Source: Fusarium oxysporum f. sp. lycopersici 4287
Taxonomy: Eukaryota > Ascomycota > Sordariomycetes > Hypocreales > Nectriaceae
DNA length: 50,708 bases
Assembly (NCBI RefSeq): GCF_000149955.1
Contig: NC_030993.1
Coordinates: 127,873 to 178,580 of the forward strand
Direction: 5' to 3'
A program made the position numbers and the translations under genes. The notes beneath the pieces are model-generated. The model searched no databases and had not been told where the DNA came from. It saw only the letters and a program-made list of their open reading frames with translations. Below, piece after piece: positions 10,271 through 22,104 of this stretch (position 1 is its first letter; each line of letters begins with the position of its first letter).

Positions 10271-11161
10271 TGCAAAAGAGTTGCGTATAGGGATTCGAGA
10301 AGATAGCCTGGGTGGGTGGTGTTGTTTGGTGTTTCAAACATTGCTCATGGGAAAATAGCTGTTTATAAAACCGACGGGTGGCAAGGACGCATTTTGTCAT
10401 CAATGCTTCATGCCGTTATTGCCAAGTGGGCATCATTGATTGATAATCACCGGTTCCTAAGTCCTGGAATGAACCACGGTCAGTTTTCCTGCTCACACTA
10501 CGCTTGTCACGAGCAAAGACAATCATTTGTGGTGTTTTGCCAACGATCCATTACTTGGTCGAAATTCCCTTATGTCCATCTGATCAAATCACAAACGTAC
10601 TGGTGAGTAAGGTAGCTTACCCATAGCTAAACAGTCATAATTCTCTGCTTGAACCAAGTGGTCTATAGCCCATGAATGTCAAAATGGGGGCAATAACGTT
10701 AGCTGATTCCTTGTCCAGAACAAGAATGGGGCGTGACGAGGATGGAAGTACCGTTGGAGGTGCTGAGCGGGGCTCTACGTGGACGGGTCCAAGATAAGGC
10801 ATGTAGAAGCGCTGCTAGTGCAAGGCCCACGTCAGAGGCGTCGGCGAAAGGCGAGGGACAGAGAATGGTATGTGCAAACGCTGCTTGGGATACCCTAACA
10901 TTCTATGGTACAAAGCACTGCAGGGGGAGGTGCATACAGTTGCAGCTTTTTTGTTGAATAATTATTCACTCCTCTCTCAAGGAACCCAAAAAGACTTCAT
11001 TAAGCAGCAACAGAATTTAGCAGCAGGCTTTTCCTCCCGCATTTGCTTTGCTTGCGTTAGTGCTCTTATTTATTCTCCCAAAAGTTGACAGCTTCTTCAC
11101 TATTCCCACAATCCCTTCAGCACCTATTCTCACAGACTCCTTCTACTAAGTTAATTGAACC
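10271..11161. other. Divergent promoter region between MDR reductase and epoxide hydrolase
   Basis: About 890 bp separate two divergently transcribed genes. No long conserved frame is seen. CT-rich DNA precedes the epoxide hydrolase start, as is usual for fungal promoters. Confidence 0.4.
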
Positions 11162-12567
11162 ATGAGCTTCTCAGATCTTTGCCTTCCATCAGAATCGGAG
11201 CTCAAGCTTAACCAGCCTGTCCCTTTCTCTGTTCGCTTCAGCCAAGACTTGATCCGGCTTACGCGACAGAAGCTCGATCTTGCTCGATTTCCGTTCGAGC
11301 AGAGCGACTTCGGCCCCGAGGATTGGTCGCAGGGTGCAAAGGTGGCCGAGGTGAATCGGCTGGCCCAGTACTGGCGTAACAAGTACGACTGGACAAAGCA
11401 GGAGGTTAGTTAGTACTGAGTGCTCAGAAATTATGGCGGAATACGGCTAACTAAGCGGTTTAACTTACAGAAATTCCTCAACGACAGGTTCAATCACTAT
11501 CTTGTGAAGCTTCAAGTGCCAGGCTACGGACCGCTGGTCTTGCACTTCACGCATGCGAAATCATCCAGTCCCAATGCCACTCCACTTCTCTTCTCGCATG
11601 GCTGGCCAGGTTCCTTTGTGGAAGCATCCAAAGTAGTCATTCCTCTCAGCAGACCAGAAAAGCCGACCGACCCGTCCTTCCACGTCGTTGCGCCCTCTAT
11701 CCCAGGATTCGGCTTCTCTCCTGCGCCGACAAAGTCAGGAGTAGGTCCAGAGGTCGTGGCTCGGGCATACAAGCTCCTCATGACGGAGGTGCTCGGGTAC
11801 AAGTGGTTCGTAACTCAAGGCGGCGACTTTGGATCCTTCATCACCAGATCGATAGCTATCCAGTTCCCGGGCATCGTCCGTGCTCAACACCTGAACATGT
11901 TCCCTGTGCCACCGCCCACTTTGTGGTCTGCCCCCATGGCCTACCTACGCTGGTGCCTTTCCGGCCTCTTCTACTCTGAATTCGAGCTGGAGGCCGTGCG
12001 CGTGAGGAGGAATTTCGAGGTCGACCAGAGCGGCTATCTAGAACAACAGAAGACCAGGCCTCAGACGCTAGGATTCGCTCTGGGCGATTCCCCAGTTGGT
12101 CTGCTGGCCTGGTTCGTTGAAAAGTTCCATGACTGGGGTCACGTCGACGAAGCTTTCGACCCTGAGACAGTTATAACCCTGGTCGTCATGCATTGGATCC
12201 AAGGGGCGACGCCCGGCTTGAGATTCTATCGTGAAGCCTTTGGCTCTCGACGAGAGGCTGAGAGGACTTTTGAGACCTATGTTGACTGCCCCACGGGCGT
12301 CAGTATGTATGCCAAAGAGCAGTTACATGTTAGTAAACCCTGTTAGTGCGCTTCGACAAGAAACTGACTAGAGGCTTTTCCTTTTTCCACCAGTGCCCTA
12401 AAGATTGGGCTCAGCAAGCTGCGAATATCCAGGACTGGAAAGAGTACAGAGTCGGGGGGCATTTCTCATCTCTGGAATGTCCGGATGTGTTTGTTCAGGA
12501 TATGAGAACATTCTTCGCCTCGGAACCCGTACGAAAGTCGATCAAGGGTACAGAAGGGGGGCTATAG
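11162..12567 (+). CDS. Epoxide hydrolase (EHN / alpha-beta hydrolase family)
   Basis: There are three exons: 11162-11404, 11471-12328 and 12394-12567, coding for 424 residues. The N-terminal epoxide-hydrolase extension (FSVRFSQDLIRLTRQKL) precedes the alpha/beta-hydrolase core. The oxyanion motif HGWPGS lies at about 124-129, the nucleophile Asp200 in GGDFGS, and the catalytic His near 390 in GGHFSSLE. This is the microsomal-type architecture in which an Asp attacks the epoxide and a water hydrolyses the ester to a diol. The family is usually 390-450 residues, so the gene looks complete. No signal peptide is evident. It lies tail to tail with the regulator at 12742-15199, with a flavin monooxygenase beyond, so it may open an epoxide arising in the same pathway; that is inference. 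Confidence 0.88.
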
Positions 12568-12741
12568 TAGCTATTAGTCGATAGAAGGGCTTGTCGATGA
12601 AGCCGTTGAAGACGCCCATGTAAAGTCAAAGTGCAACATAGTGCAAGGTGGCTTGGCCTTTCATCTCAAATTCTTGCTAAAGAATCACGATACCTCACCA
12701 GTTTGAAACATATTGTTGTATGCGTTGGTATTGAGATTTTG

Positions 12742-15199
12742 TTAGTTCTCCAAGCCCCAGAGTATTCTTAAATCTTTCGCCCGTTCCGTGGTTTTCCAGC
12801 CTGTCTCGCGTTCAATCTTGGCCAAGTGCTTCAAAAGAGCAATCTTTTCGGCGGCGAAATCCTCAGGTTCTGTTGGACTATTCCAGCCCTCGGCTGTATC
12901 CACCACAGAATAGGTGTTGGCTTCAAACCTCTCACTCTCCGTCGATCCATGGTCGGTCTGCCGCAGATGTCTCGACCAACAACTTCCATGTCCTGGCTGA
13001 ATTGCAAGCGGCTGCTTGGGTGACCCAGCCAATGCCCTCCCGGCGATGTACAAGGGCTGAAGGTGATTCACCCAGTTTGCACTGTAATGCAGGTCAAAGT
13101 TAGAAAACATCTAGGGACCATAACATAGAGCTGGAGGGACAGTAAGCTTACTGAGAAGGGTTGCTAGTAGAAATACCCCCGAGCTCCCTAGCATGCCAAA
13201 CAGGACTGAGCTGTATCATGTCAGTTCTGCCACCGATTCTCACTTGCCCGGGCTGGCCTGGGAACATACTACATCTGCCATGTCCAGAGTAGGGTTAGGT
13301 GTAACTAATCCGCTTTGCAGTAGAAGGATTGACCCGGCGTGGTAAAATGTATTTCCGCATACCGATGCGTACAGAGCAAACACGATAGTAGGAAAGGGAC
13401 CCTTGTCTGATGCGCTGACTCTCAGTAATGGCTTTACACTCTGAGGGCGCCAGCATCTCCATCGCTGAAGCTCCTCCCATAACGCCTGGACTTTGGCTTT
13501 GGGCCCAGTGATAGAGGTAACTCCAGCGCTATCCTCACCATTGAGAACATTGATGATCTTGGCGAATATCAAGATTGCCAAGTTGCAGTAGTCATCAGGG
13601 TCTCCTTTCTCGGCAACCAAGAACAGAGAGTCTTGATCTACCCATGAGTCTGTTGGGATCAATGTGGTCTGGTTCATCAAAAACGCGGCCCATACATCTG
13701 CCATACGTTAGCAGCTGAGAAAGGATCCGTTGCCAGTAAGGGGTACGTCGCACCTATGCGTGCGAAAGCCCAGAAGCAGGTTTTTACTATGCCCTTACTA
13801 TTCCCATTCCATTTGCGCATCCTTAGTAACCCAGCGCAGCCCTATAAGTACACATACAGGTCAGTTCCCACTCGCCTTGGTCAACGTAGGGGATAATTGG
13901 GGATATCATGGCGCACCTTGAGGTGACGTCTCCACTCGGAAACGCTTGATGCCATCATTTCATAGACACAAAGAATTGTGCATGTTGCCAAGATGCACGG
14001 GTCTGCTTCCGCAGGATCATGTCCCAACAGGAGACGAATGGCGTACTGATAAAGCTCGAGCGTGATGTGCCGGGTACAACCTTGAATCACATCCAATTGG
14101 CGGGAGGCGAGTGACATGGCTGCTGCAACGAAGGGTTTCGAGTCCATCATCTGGTGGATGCTCTTGGCGGAGAAATGCATCTCCGAGTCTGTAGTTTCAC
14201 ACCATGTCGCTGTCTCTCTAATGTAAGCAGACATGAGATGAACTTTGATGCTTTGCGAAACGGGAAACCTTGGCTCAGGCTGAGGAGAAACGCCCCTAGA
14301 AATGGCCTGTCCTAGGGAGAAGGGGGCAAAAGGAAGATCGGCCATCCAATGGGCAGGAATCAACGGGGTGGTGGCAAGGTCTGGAGGTGACAATATGGGT
14401 CCTGGAGGTATCAGATGGAGGTGGTGAAACGCTCTGTCCTGGCCAACAGCGTCGTTATCCAGACTACCAAGACTGGCATTCTCGTTCCGTGCCTCCTCAT
14501 TTTCAGTTCTGAAAAAGGCCTCGTGAGAGCTTGCGTCATTTTCAATGACGGTTGAGGTAGACTCATCGTGTTCCTGGAAAGAATGTTGGGGAGTATCGCC
14601 GTTTGACTCATCAGCAATAGACGATCCACCATCCTCTTTACAAAATGAGCGAATAACCTCCTCAGTATCGTCAATGATCTCGATACATCATTTATGTCAG
14701 GTTGTGATTGTCGAAGCAAGATAGTGGAGTGGATGACACTTACAACGAGTGGTTGTTGGTCAGGCCCAGACCCATCGGATTGAGCTTCTTGTCTCTGCTT
14801 GTCGAGGTCAAACAGGGCAGCAGTGTGTTCCAGGGACAGCTGTAGCGACCTAGAAGCGTGAAAGGAAACCTTCAATCCCCAGGCGCATTCAACCCCGCGC
14901 GCCTGGCATTCTTGGCAAGTAGGATGATGGCCATCACCTGAGAATTCACCAGTTAGACCCGTTGGTTGACTTTTAGGAGAGAGAAGGATAAAGATGAAAA
15001 GCAAACTAGACAAGACCCACATTTTCGTCTCCGCCGTCGACAGGTGAGGCTTTTCAGTTCAATGAGTGTTAGTTAACATTGGATCTCTCCTGGAAGGGGT
15101 TCGTTACCATCCTGACCGGGAACGACTGTGTTTTTTCCTCTTCCTGGTGGACGTTACCGGAAACGGGCTGAGTGATTTACGGGACTGCGGGGCTGGCAT
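12742..15199 (-). CDS. Zn2Cys6 transcription factor with fungal-specific (MHR) domain
   Basis: I assemble eight exons: 15199-15108, 15049-15021, 14937-14744, 14678-13917, 13841-13754, 13697-13270, 13210-13152 and 13081-12742. The total of 1992 nt (663 residues) is in phase throughout. The start MPAPQSRK precedes a basic stretch and a complete zinc cluster CLTCRRRRRKC plus DGHHPTCQECQARGVEC (spacing 2-6-6-2-6). The cluster is split by two introns, with a 29-bp exon carrying CLTCRRRRRK. An acidic linker follows, then the fungal transcription factor domain (GLLRMRKWNGNSKG, FWAFAR, DVWAAF, TLIPTDSW, LSPVWHARE, WVNHLQPLYIAGR). It is transcribed divergently from the monooxygenase at 15711, so that pair is its likeliest local target. 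Confidence 0.85.
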
Positions 15200-15710
15200 T
15201 GCGCGTTATGAATTGTGCGTGTGCTGAGAGTAGCTAAGGCAAGGCCGTTGTCCTGTTGACTGCGCGGTTGGAGTAGACTGTTTGTGAGATTTCTCTCCCT
15301 GCAGCGGGTCGACCTGACATTTTTAATGTTTTTGAAGGCCTAGAGCGTGTCCAGTTTGGCGCTAGTGCTATGAGTTCCGCGGGGTTCTGAAGCCACTAAC
15401 TAGCGCCTTGAGCTGTCCTCTCTATTGCTTTGCGAAGCCGGGGGTTAGAGTTGCTGTCCTCGACCCCGCTATTAATAAAGGCGGGTCCATTATCTGAGGC
15501 AACGCAACTCTAAGCGCTGCCGTCTCACCCCCAGACTCGTCTCCAGGCACATCGCCCCTACACATCAATTGGCTGACAGGTCAAAGATGTCGAAAATCAT
15601 AAAAAGGAGCATAGAGACAGCCGTAGCAGGCAGAATGATCTTATGCAACATATCGTTCTGGCTCCCTTTCGTGTTCTTGTATCCCAATTCTAAATCAACT
15701 TCCACCCAAA
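15200..15710. promoter_or_regulatory. Divergent promoter, regulator / monooxygenase
   Basis: This 511-bp spacer is GC-richer than other intergenic DNA here. It holds CGACCCCG near 15458 and an ATAAAAAGG TATA-like element near 15599, about 110 bp before the monooxygenase ATG. No exact operator could be defined. Confidence 0.4.
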
Positions 15711-17457
15711 ATGGCTAGCTCCAAAGAGGTTATCATCATCGGCGGTGGTATCTCGGGCCTTGGTATGGCCATCCAACTCAAGCGTCTTCTCGGACATGAC
15801 AACTTCACCATCTACGAAAAGTCCGACAATATCGGCGGCACCTGGTGGCATAATCAATATCCCGCATGTGCTTGCGACATCCCCAGTCATTTCTACTCTT
15901 ACAGCTTTGCACTGAACCCCGACTGGACAAGCATGTACCCGGGACGTGATGAGCTTCATAGATACTTCATGTCTGTAGCTGATAGATACGATATCCTGCC
16001 CCGCTGCCAGTTCAACACAATGTGCCTCGATTTGCGCTGGGACTCGGCCCGCTCCCTCTGGATCTGTACCTTTCAGAACACCGAAACTGGACAAACGTTC
16101 GTCCGCGAAGCGCCAGTCGTCGTGAGCGCAGTGGGCACCCTCGATCGGCCTTATATTCCACAGCTTGAGGGCGCTGAATCCTTCCAGGGAAAGATGTTCC
16201 ACAGCGCTCGATGGGACGACTCGCTCGAGGTCAGGAACAAGAACATCGTCGTCTTGGGCAACGGTGCTTCCGCAACACAGTTCGTTCCTGAGCTCGTGAA
16301 GCAAGTTGCGCCCAAGGGGCAGGTTACTCAGCTGGTTAGGAGCGCCCACTGGTGGACTAAAAGGGTAAGATACTCTCCTGATCTTTCTCTCATCTATGAT
16401 TTATCCGATTCATGCCAAGCTCGATCTAACCGATATCCATTTCTAGGGGAACCCAACTTATTCATCTGCCTTTAAGCTCACAATGAAGTACATCCCGCTC
16501 GCCGCGCGCATATACCGCGTGTTCCTCGCCTGGGAGCTCGAAAAAGTGTTTTACTCTTTCCTCATGACCAAAGACGGAGCGCGCATGAGGCAGAAGATCC
16601 GCGATACTACCAATTCCTATATCGAGAATGACGCGCCTTCCCAGTACCGCCAAGTACTGAAGCCAAACTATGAACCTGGCTGCAAGCGACGAGTCAATAC
16701 AGCCACATATCTCGCTGCACTGCATTCGCCAAACATGCACTTGGCCAAGGACAATGCCGTCAAGATAGGCCCGCGCCACGTCGAGACGGCGAGCGGCGAG
16801 ACGTACCCGGCAGACGCTATCATTTTCGCAACGGGCTTTATGACCCAGAAGTGGCTTCACCCGATCCAGGTCAAGGGCGAGAATGGCCGGGACTTGCATC
16901 AAGTCTGGGACTCCACGGGTGGCGCTGAAGCTTACAAGGGCACTGTCGTCACAGGGTTCCCCAATTTCTTCATCTTATATGGTCCCAACGCTGCTACGGG
17001 CCAGCACTCGGTCATCTTCCATTCCGAATGCCAGATCAACTACACCTGCCGTCTGCTACGTCAGGTCCTCAGTGGAAGTGCCCCTGCGGCCTCAATCATG
17101 GTCAAGCCCGAGGCCCAACGCCGCGACCTGGCTTGGGTGCACGGGAGGCTCAAGAACCTCGTCTTCAACAGTGGCTGTCAGAGTTGGTGGATGGACCCTG
17201 AGACCAAGAAGAACACCTTTATCTACCCCGACCCCATGTTTCTCTACTGGCTGCGGACCATATTCCCACACTGGTCTGATTTTGAAGTTCGCAGGGTGGA
17301 AAGCCCCAAGTCTTCGATTTCCAGAGTCTTGACCAGTGCACTGCTGAGCCTTGGCGTGGGTTCCCTTGCTGTGATGTCACTTAAAGATTCTGACAGGTAT
17401 TCGGAGCTCATTTCGCGATACTTACAGAATTTCTTTCCCTCGCTATCGCTTAGATAG
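15711..17457 (+). CDS. Baeyer-Villiger-type flavin-dependent monooxygenase
   Basis: There are two exons, 15711-16364 and 16447-17457, coding for 554 residues. The FAD Rossmann motif GGGISG is at residues 11-16 and GGTWWHNQYP at 42-51. The Baeyer-Villiger fingerprint FQGKMFHSARWDD lies at 158-170, the second (NADPH) Rossmann motif LGNGAS at 182-187, and FATGF near the C-terminal third. The final residue of the fingerprint is Asp instead of Pro, a variant known in the family. The enzyme would insert oxygen next to a ketone or oxidise a soft nucleophile using NADPH and O2. A hydrophobic stretch near the C-terminus (VLTSALLSLGVGSLAVMSL) could anchor it to a membrane. The substrate is unknown. Confidence 0.88.
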
Positions 17458-17882
17458 AGAATACACTGATGTAATCTCGGTATATGGTTCTATGAGTCTT
17501 AGATAGCATCTATCCACCAGAGTTTAGAGTAATAAATCTTTCTTAATGGGATGCGGCTTATGAACACTTTCTGTAGAGATCTATTACTTTTTCAGAAACC
17601 TAACGAATTAATAGATCCCGAAATGTACATATATTAGCTGATCTGTATTGCACTTCATCCAAAAATACTTGACTTCACCCTCTTAACCGCGAATTGATTA
17701 CAGAGGGAAGCTGCAGGCTTTGCGATTGCTTATCACTACGTCCATGCCTAGAGTCCTTATCATATGTCGGCACCTATTTCCAGTGTTGTAATAACTAGAT
17801 AGCCCTTGATATGACTATGACATATAAATCTCAGAGCATGAAAACTCTGTTAACTAGAAAGCTCTTGCTATTGTGGTGTTGT

Positions 17883-18162
17883 CTTTAATAGACCTGAGGA
17901 TGCCAACGGCTTCGTCGAGGCCCGTCGTGGTGCTGGTACCGAAGCTGGTGTTGATGCTGATGAGCAAACTCGCCGACGACAACATAAGAAGTGGACCAAG
18001 ATTTCACTAAGGATAGTCATTCAAGAAGGCTTGAGGCAATTATCTATCGTACTGTAAGTAAATTAAAGAGTCGCGATGATACATTGCAGGCCATTATTAA
18101 TTTGGCGTCACAACTATCTGCTTCAGTTACTCTTAGCAAACACGTAAACTGGGCTTCCTAAT
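17883..18162 (+). pseudogene. Unidentified gene remnant
   Basis: Two adjoining coding-like stretches lie one frame apart: one carries EARRGAGTEAGVDADEQTRR and the next SHSRRLEAIIYRTVSKLKSR with LASQLSASVTLSKHVNWAS before a stop at about 18162. Base composition here is less AT-rich than the flanks. No start codon or family was recognised; it could be a transposon fragment or a decayed gene. Confidence 0.25.
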
Positions 18163-18435
18163 AGCTAGTTTGGCCTAGACCTACAAACTACTGGCTTAGT
18201 TGTTTCCGGCGTCAGAGCATCAAATTGCCCAATTTGTCGACGCCATATAATTATTTTTTCCACGTCCAGTGAATCTGGCAATTGTAAGCGTAAGCGCCAA
18301 GTAACCGTCTAGCGTAATGTGCCTAGTGCTTGCAATTCATCGCATGAATCCACGGTGAACTCTAGGCCAAGTGAAAGCAAACTTAGTTTGCATTCTACCC
18401 CACACTCCATCGCCCCAGGTTTTCACCCATAATTT

Positions 18436-18445
18436 TCTGGGGAAG
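18436..18445 (+). promoter_or_regulatory. CreA-type site TCTGGGGAAG upstream of the MFS transporter
   Basis: CTGGGG fits the CreA SYGGRG consensus and lies 155-165 bp before the transporter ATG at 18600. The same ten bases recur at 38574 and 38691 in front of another sugar transporter. Confidence 0.4.
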
Positions 18446-18599
18446 GGTCATTTAGGGATACGGAGTGAATAAACATTTAAGATGCCTCTTTCCTCCACAG
18501 CTCCTATATTTCGATCATATCAGGACTCAAAGAAACAACTGGTTCTTCTCCTACTTTATACCAAATTGACAAGTTCCATTCTATCGCTTTTCCCAAATC

Positions 18600-20279
18600 A
18601 TGGCATTGTTCAGTCTTGGGAGAGGCGCAGGTGTTCAAGCCGGCGTAACTATCTGCTGTCTCGTCGCATTTGTACTCTTTGGCTATGATCAAGGAGTTTT
18701 CGGTGGCATTCTGCAGAACGAAGATTGGCAGAACCAGTTCGACCGCCCAAACGACGCCAAGACTGGAATCATAGTATCCTGCTATAACTTGGGCTGCCTG
18801 GCAGGCTGTGTGAGTAAGTGATGGAAATTCCCAACTGAAGGCCCTTCAAGGATATTCGATCTTTACGTACTGACCCGTTTTGCTATCACAGTCAACTTTT
18901 TCGTCGGAGACAAGCTTGGCCGCCGCAGGACCATCTGGCTTGCCATGGTCTTAGTCTTGGTCGGGGCGACACTTCAAACCACTGCGTACAATGTTCCTCA
19001 TCTCGTCATCGGACGAGTCGTTACTGGCTTGGGAACAGGAATCAAGACTTCAACGGTGCCCATGTAAGTTACCTCAGTCACTTCTGAAGGAGAGCAACCC
19101 GTCAGCTGATATACGTCCGCCAACGTTAGGTATCAATCCGAGCTTTGCGAAGCTGAATCCCGCGGTCGTCTTGTGTCGAGTGAAGTCCTCTTCGTCGGAG
19201 TCGGCATTACAATCGCATACTGGTTCGATTTCGGCATGTCCTACGTTGGAGGTGCCATCGCCTGGCGTCTCCCCATTGCCTTCCAAATGGTCTTCGCCCT
19301 CGGCGTTGTAGTTCTGGTGTTTGCACTCCCAGAGTCTCCGCGATGGCTGTTCGTAAAGGGCCGTGATCAAGAAGCCATCAACGTCCTATGCCAGGTCCAC
19401 GACAAAGATCCGTCAGACCCATATATCGTCTCGGAATCTACTTCCATTCAGAAAGCCATCGAGCTCGAACTCGCAGCGAATAAAAACGATTCTTTCTTGA
19501 GCATCTTCAGGAACGATACCATCAGGACCAGATACCGTATCCTGCTTGCCTGGGGTGTCCAATTCATGAACCAAGCTGGAGGAATCAATCTCGTCGTCTA
19601 TTACATTCCTTCGGTCTTGGTTCAGAACGTCGGGCTCTCACCGCGCATGTCACAGGTTCTCGGTGGTTGCATCAATATGATGTTTATGTTTGGCTCGATT
19701 CTGCCCTCCTTTGCCCTAGATCGAATGGGTCGCCGGAAGACAATGATTTGGGGCTGCACGGGCTTGAGTATATGCATGCTCATGGTGGCCGTACTCCTGT
19801 CTCGGGTCGGCTACTCCAACGGCCATACTTGTGCGTCAGCGGCCGTTGCTTTCTTTTTCCTCTACATGTTGATCTTCGGCATGAGCGTCAACTGCGTTCC
19901 TTGGGTTTATGTTCCCGAGATCCTCCCCCTTGAATCCCGCACTAGAGGAACAGCGATAGGAATCAGCTCCAACTGGCTGTGGAATTTCACTGTCGTCATG
20001 ATCACGCCAGTTATCATCAATCGCCTGCAGTGGAAAGCGTATCTCATTTTCATGGTTACGAACTTACTCTTCGTGCCCGCATTCTATTTCTTCTACCCAG
20101 AGACGAGCAACTTCAAGCTGGAGGACGTCGATCTTATCTTCTCTCAAGGCGGAAACCCTGTATCTGTTGCGCGGCAGATGACCAAGGACATGAGGAGGAA
20201 TAACATCAGCGTCAACAGTAACGGGACAATCTCAGTTGATACAGAGAAATCGCAGACCATGATTGTGGAAAGCGCTTAG
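18600..20279 (+). CDS. MFS sugar transporter
   Basis: There are three exons: 18600-18813, 18892-19063 and 19130-20279, coding for 511 residues. Membrane segments and motifs fit the sugar porter family: GYDQGVFGG in the first segment, DKLGRRR after the second, ESRGR before segment 5, PESPRWL at the end of segment 6, DRMGRRK in the second half and PETSNFKLEDVD at the C-terminus. It should be a 12-helix plasma-membrane proton symporter for a hexose, pentose or disaccharide. The CreA-type site upstream suggests glucose repression. It is co-oriented with the monooxygenase, but a remnant and about 1.1 kb lie between them. Confidence 0.9.
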
Positions 20280-21161
20280 AACTCTGGTCCCCAGGCTATG
20301 AGCCAGATGTGTGTTATTTGTAGTTCAGGCCTATGGCTCCGAGCTTACAATCACCACATAGAACTCGATAGGATTCTAAGTCGCAGCACCGAAATCTGCA
20401 GGATTGCCAACTTGGTGAGAGGAAGGGGTCTTGGGCAAAGCTTTTATATTACTGATATATGAAATAAAGCTATTAAATAGCCAAGAGCGCAATACATAAG
20501 CAGTTAATTAGGTACGTCAATTCAGTGCTTCTTATAAACTCTGGCCATATGTTAAACAATGGAATCCGTTTACATGAAGCTATAGCTTTGCTGGTATGGT
20601 GAATAAAATGTTGTTGACTAATATTCCAGCAGCCTGGGCAATACCAAAGCTGGAAACGTAGCCTTCGTCTCATTAGTCGATGTCTGCAAACCTGTATATT
20701 CAATTTGCCCTTACCATATACGGAGTACATAAACAATGTTCTGACCACTATTTCTCTCCTTGTTAACTTTCGCTCCACCTATTTTCGCTAGTTGATGCCA
20801 ACATTATCATATATCTTTTTTTTTAAGTTTGCAAGTCAGCCTCGAAAAGTATATCCAAGCATCTCCAAAGTCTAACATAGTTTAAACATTTATTGCCCCT
20901 CAGCAGGCAAAGCTTCATTAAGTCAATATCATCATACTTAGCTGCCTCAATTGCAGCCTGAACCTAGCTGCACATAACCCAGCTGGAGAGCCTTACTTGC
21001 TCTTCAGCTGGCCCCAATCTTCTTCTGCAACCAACTTCAAAGGTCTTTCGCCGACCCCTGCAGACACCACGCTTGAATCATCCACTGCGCAGTAAGTGAT
21101 CCGATCCGACTTCCCCTCTTCTGATCGCAACCGCTAACAGCATCACAGCTTCACTGTCACG
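20280..21161. other. Intergenic, nothing firm
   Basis: This stretch is AT-rich. At 21085-21149 a GTAAGT donor followed by CTAAC and CACAG looks like a real intron. It would join a frame lacking an ATG (from about 20930) to the small frame beginning at 21162, so that small gene may extend upstream or be 5'-decayed. Confidence 0.3.
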
Positions 21162-21449
21162 ATGCTCAGAAGAAGCCTGCATACACCTGATCCCGACGAG
21201 CCTTATCTGACAAAAGGTCACGATGTGACCCGTAAAATCGAGCAAGCTATCAAGACAGATAATCACGGCGAGCTTCGTGATATGGCGATGGAAATCGGAA
21301 TAGACTGGGGAAAAGAGGATGATGCCGGCCGCGTTAGATTGGCAATCTTTGGTTGCGAGATCCTCCTGCTCACATGGTGTCACCATAAGCTAATCGACAG
21401 AGGCTTCCTTAATCTCGAGAACATTACCATATATAATCTCGATATCTAA
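21162..21449 (+). CDS. Small hypothetical protein (95 aa), possibly a decayed gene end
   Basis: An ATG-started frame encodes RSLHTPDPDEPYLTKGHDV and a polar, helical-looking middle, ending LENITIYNLDI. I do not recognise the family. Its last codons and 3' flank recur at 24626-24746, where the same end reads ANIVVYDLDV. It is therefore part of a duplicated element, with this copy more AT-mutated. An upstream intron is plausible. Confidence 0.3.
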   Translation: MLRRSLHTPDPDEPYLTKGHDVTRKIEQAIKTDNHGELRDMAMEIGIDWGKEDDAGRVRLAIFGCEILLLTWCHHKLIDRGFLNLENITIYNLDI

Positions 21450-21536
21450 ATCTTAGATGCTTTAAACCTCAGGGGCATTCTTATAAATATACTAAAGGAT
21501 CTAAGGATATTATTAATAGAAATAATAAAAGCTTTA
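21420..21536 (+). repeat. Dispersed repeat copy A (RIP-like mutated)
   Basis: This copy matches 24626-24746 over about 120 bp. Shared blocks include AATCTTAGAT, CTTTAAACCTC, TAAAGGATC and ATTAATAGAA. Most differences are G-to-A or C-to-T in this copy (CTCGACGTCTGAAT against CTCGATATCTAAAT), as repeat-induced point mutation leaves. The repeat carries the end of a coding frame plus its 3' flank. Confidence 0.65.
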
Positions 21537-22104
21537 TAAATTATATATATTATAATTAATCCCTATATATCTATCTCCTAGATTATATACATTTTATACT
21601 AAGCTATATAGCTAACCTTAGTATATAAAATATATGTATTAGCACTTCTATAAGACCTAGCTTACTAGCTATTAATAAGACTTCTTTATATTAATAAGCC
21701 TAATATATATTACTTAAGTATTAAGAGGTATAACGCCCTATTTAATCTGTAGATATAAACCTAGTGCAGACTATTTTCCCTGTTTGAAACCCTAACCGTC
21801 ATAAGTTGGCGCTCTATAACGACACGCCGTGTCTCCTCTTTATTGCCTGTGGCGTAGATGCACACATTGCTGCTAAATGCAGCGATTACAGCTTGGCGAT
21901 TACCATCACACTAAACGTCAATAAACATTCATGAGGTGCATTAGATAAAAACGAACTGAAGTCTTCTTGGCGCGGCACCTATTTCACGCAACTCTAACGG
22001 CAGAGTGCTTCCTGGTGATTGGTGAAGCTGGCGACGCATTGATGTGGGTGGCCCTGCCAGACTTTCACAGCCAGCGCGTCGTCGGATTCCTGCAAGTTTT
22101 GGTT
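21537..22104. other. AT-rich, probably RIP-mutated DNA, then promoter of the regulator
   Basis: From 21537 to about 21760 the sequence is almost only A and T with many TpA steps. From about 21770 composition returns to normal, leading into the regulator at 22105. Confidence 0.5.

Larger units (their letters stand above)
17458..18599. promoter_or_regulatory. Intergenic and promoter of the sugar transporter
   Basis: Apart from the remnant at 17883-18162, the stretch is AT-rich and featureless up to about 18390. The last 200 bp hold several C/G runs, including TACCCCA, CGCCCCAGG and TTCTGGGGAAGGG. Confidence 0.4.
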
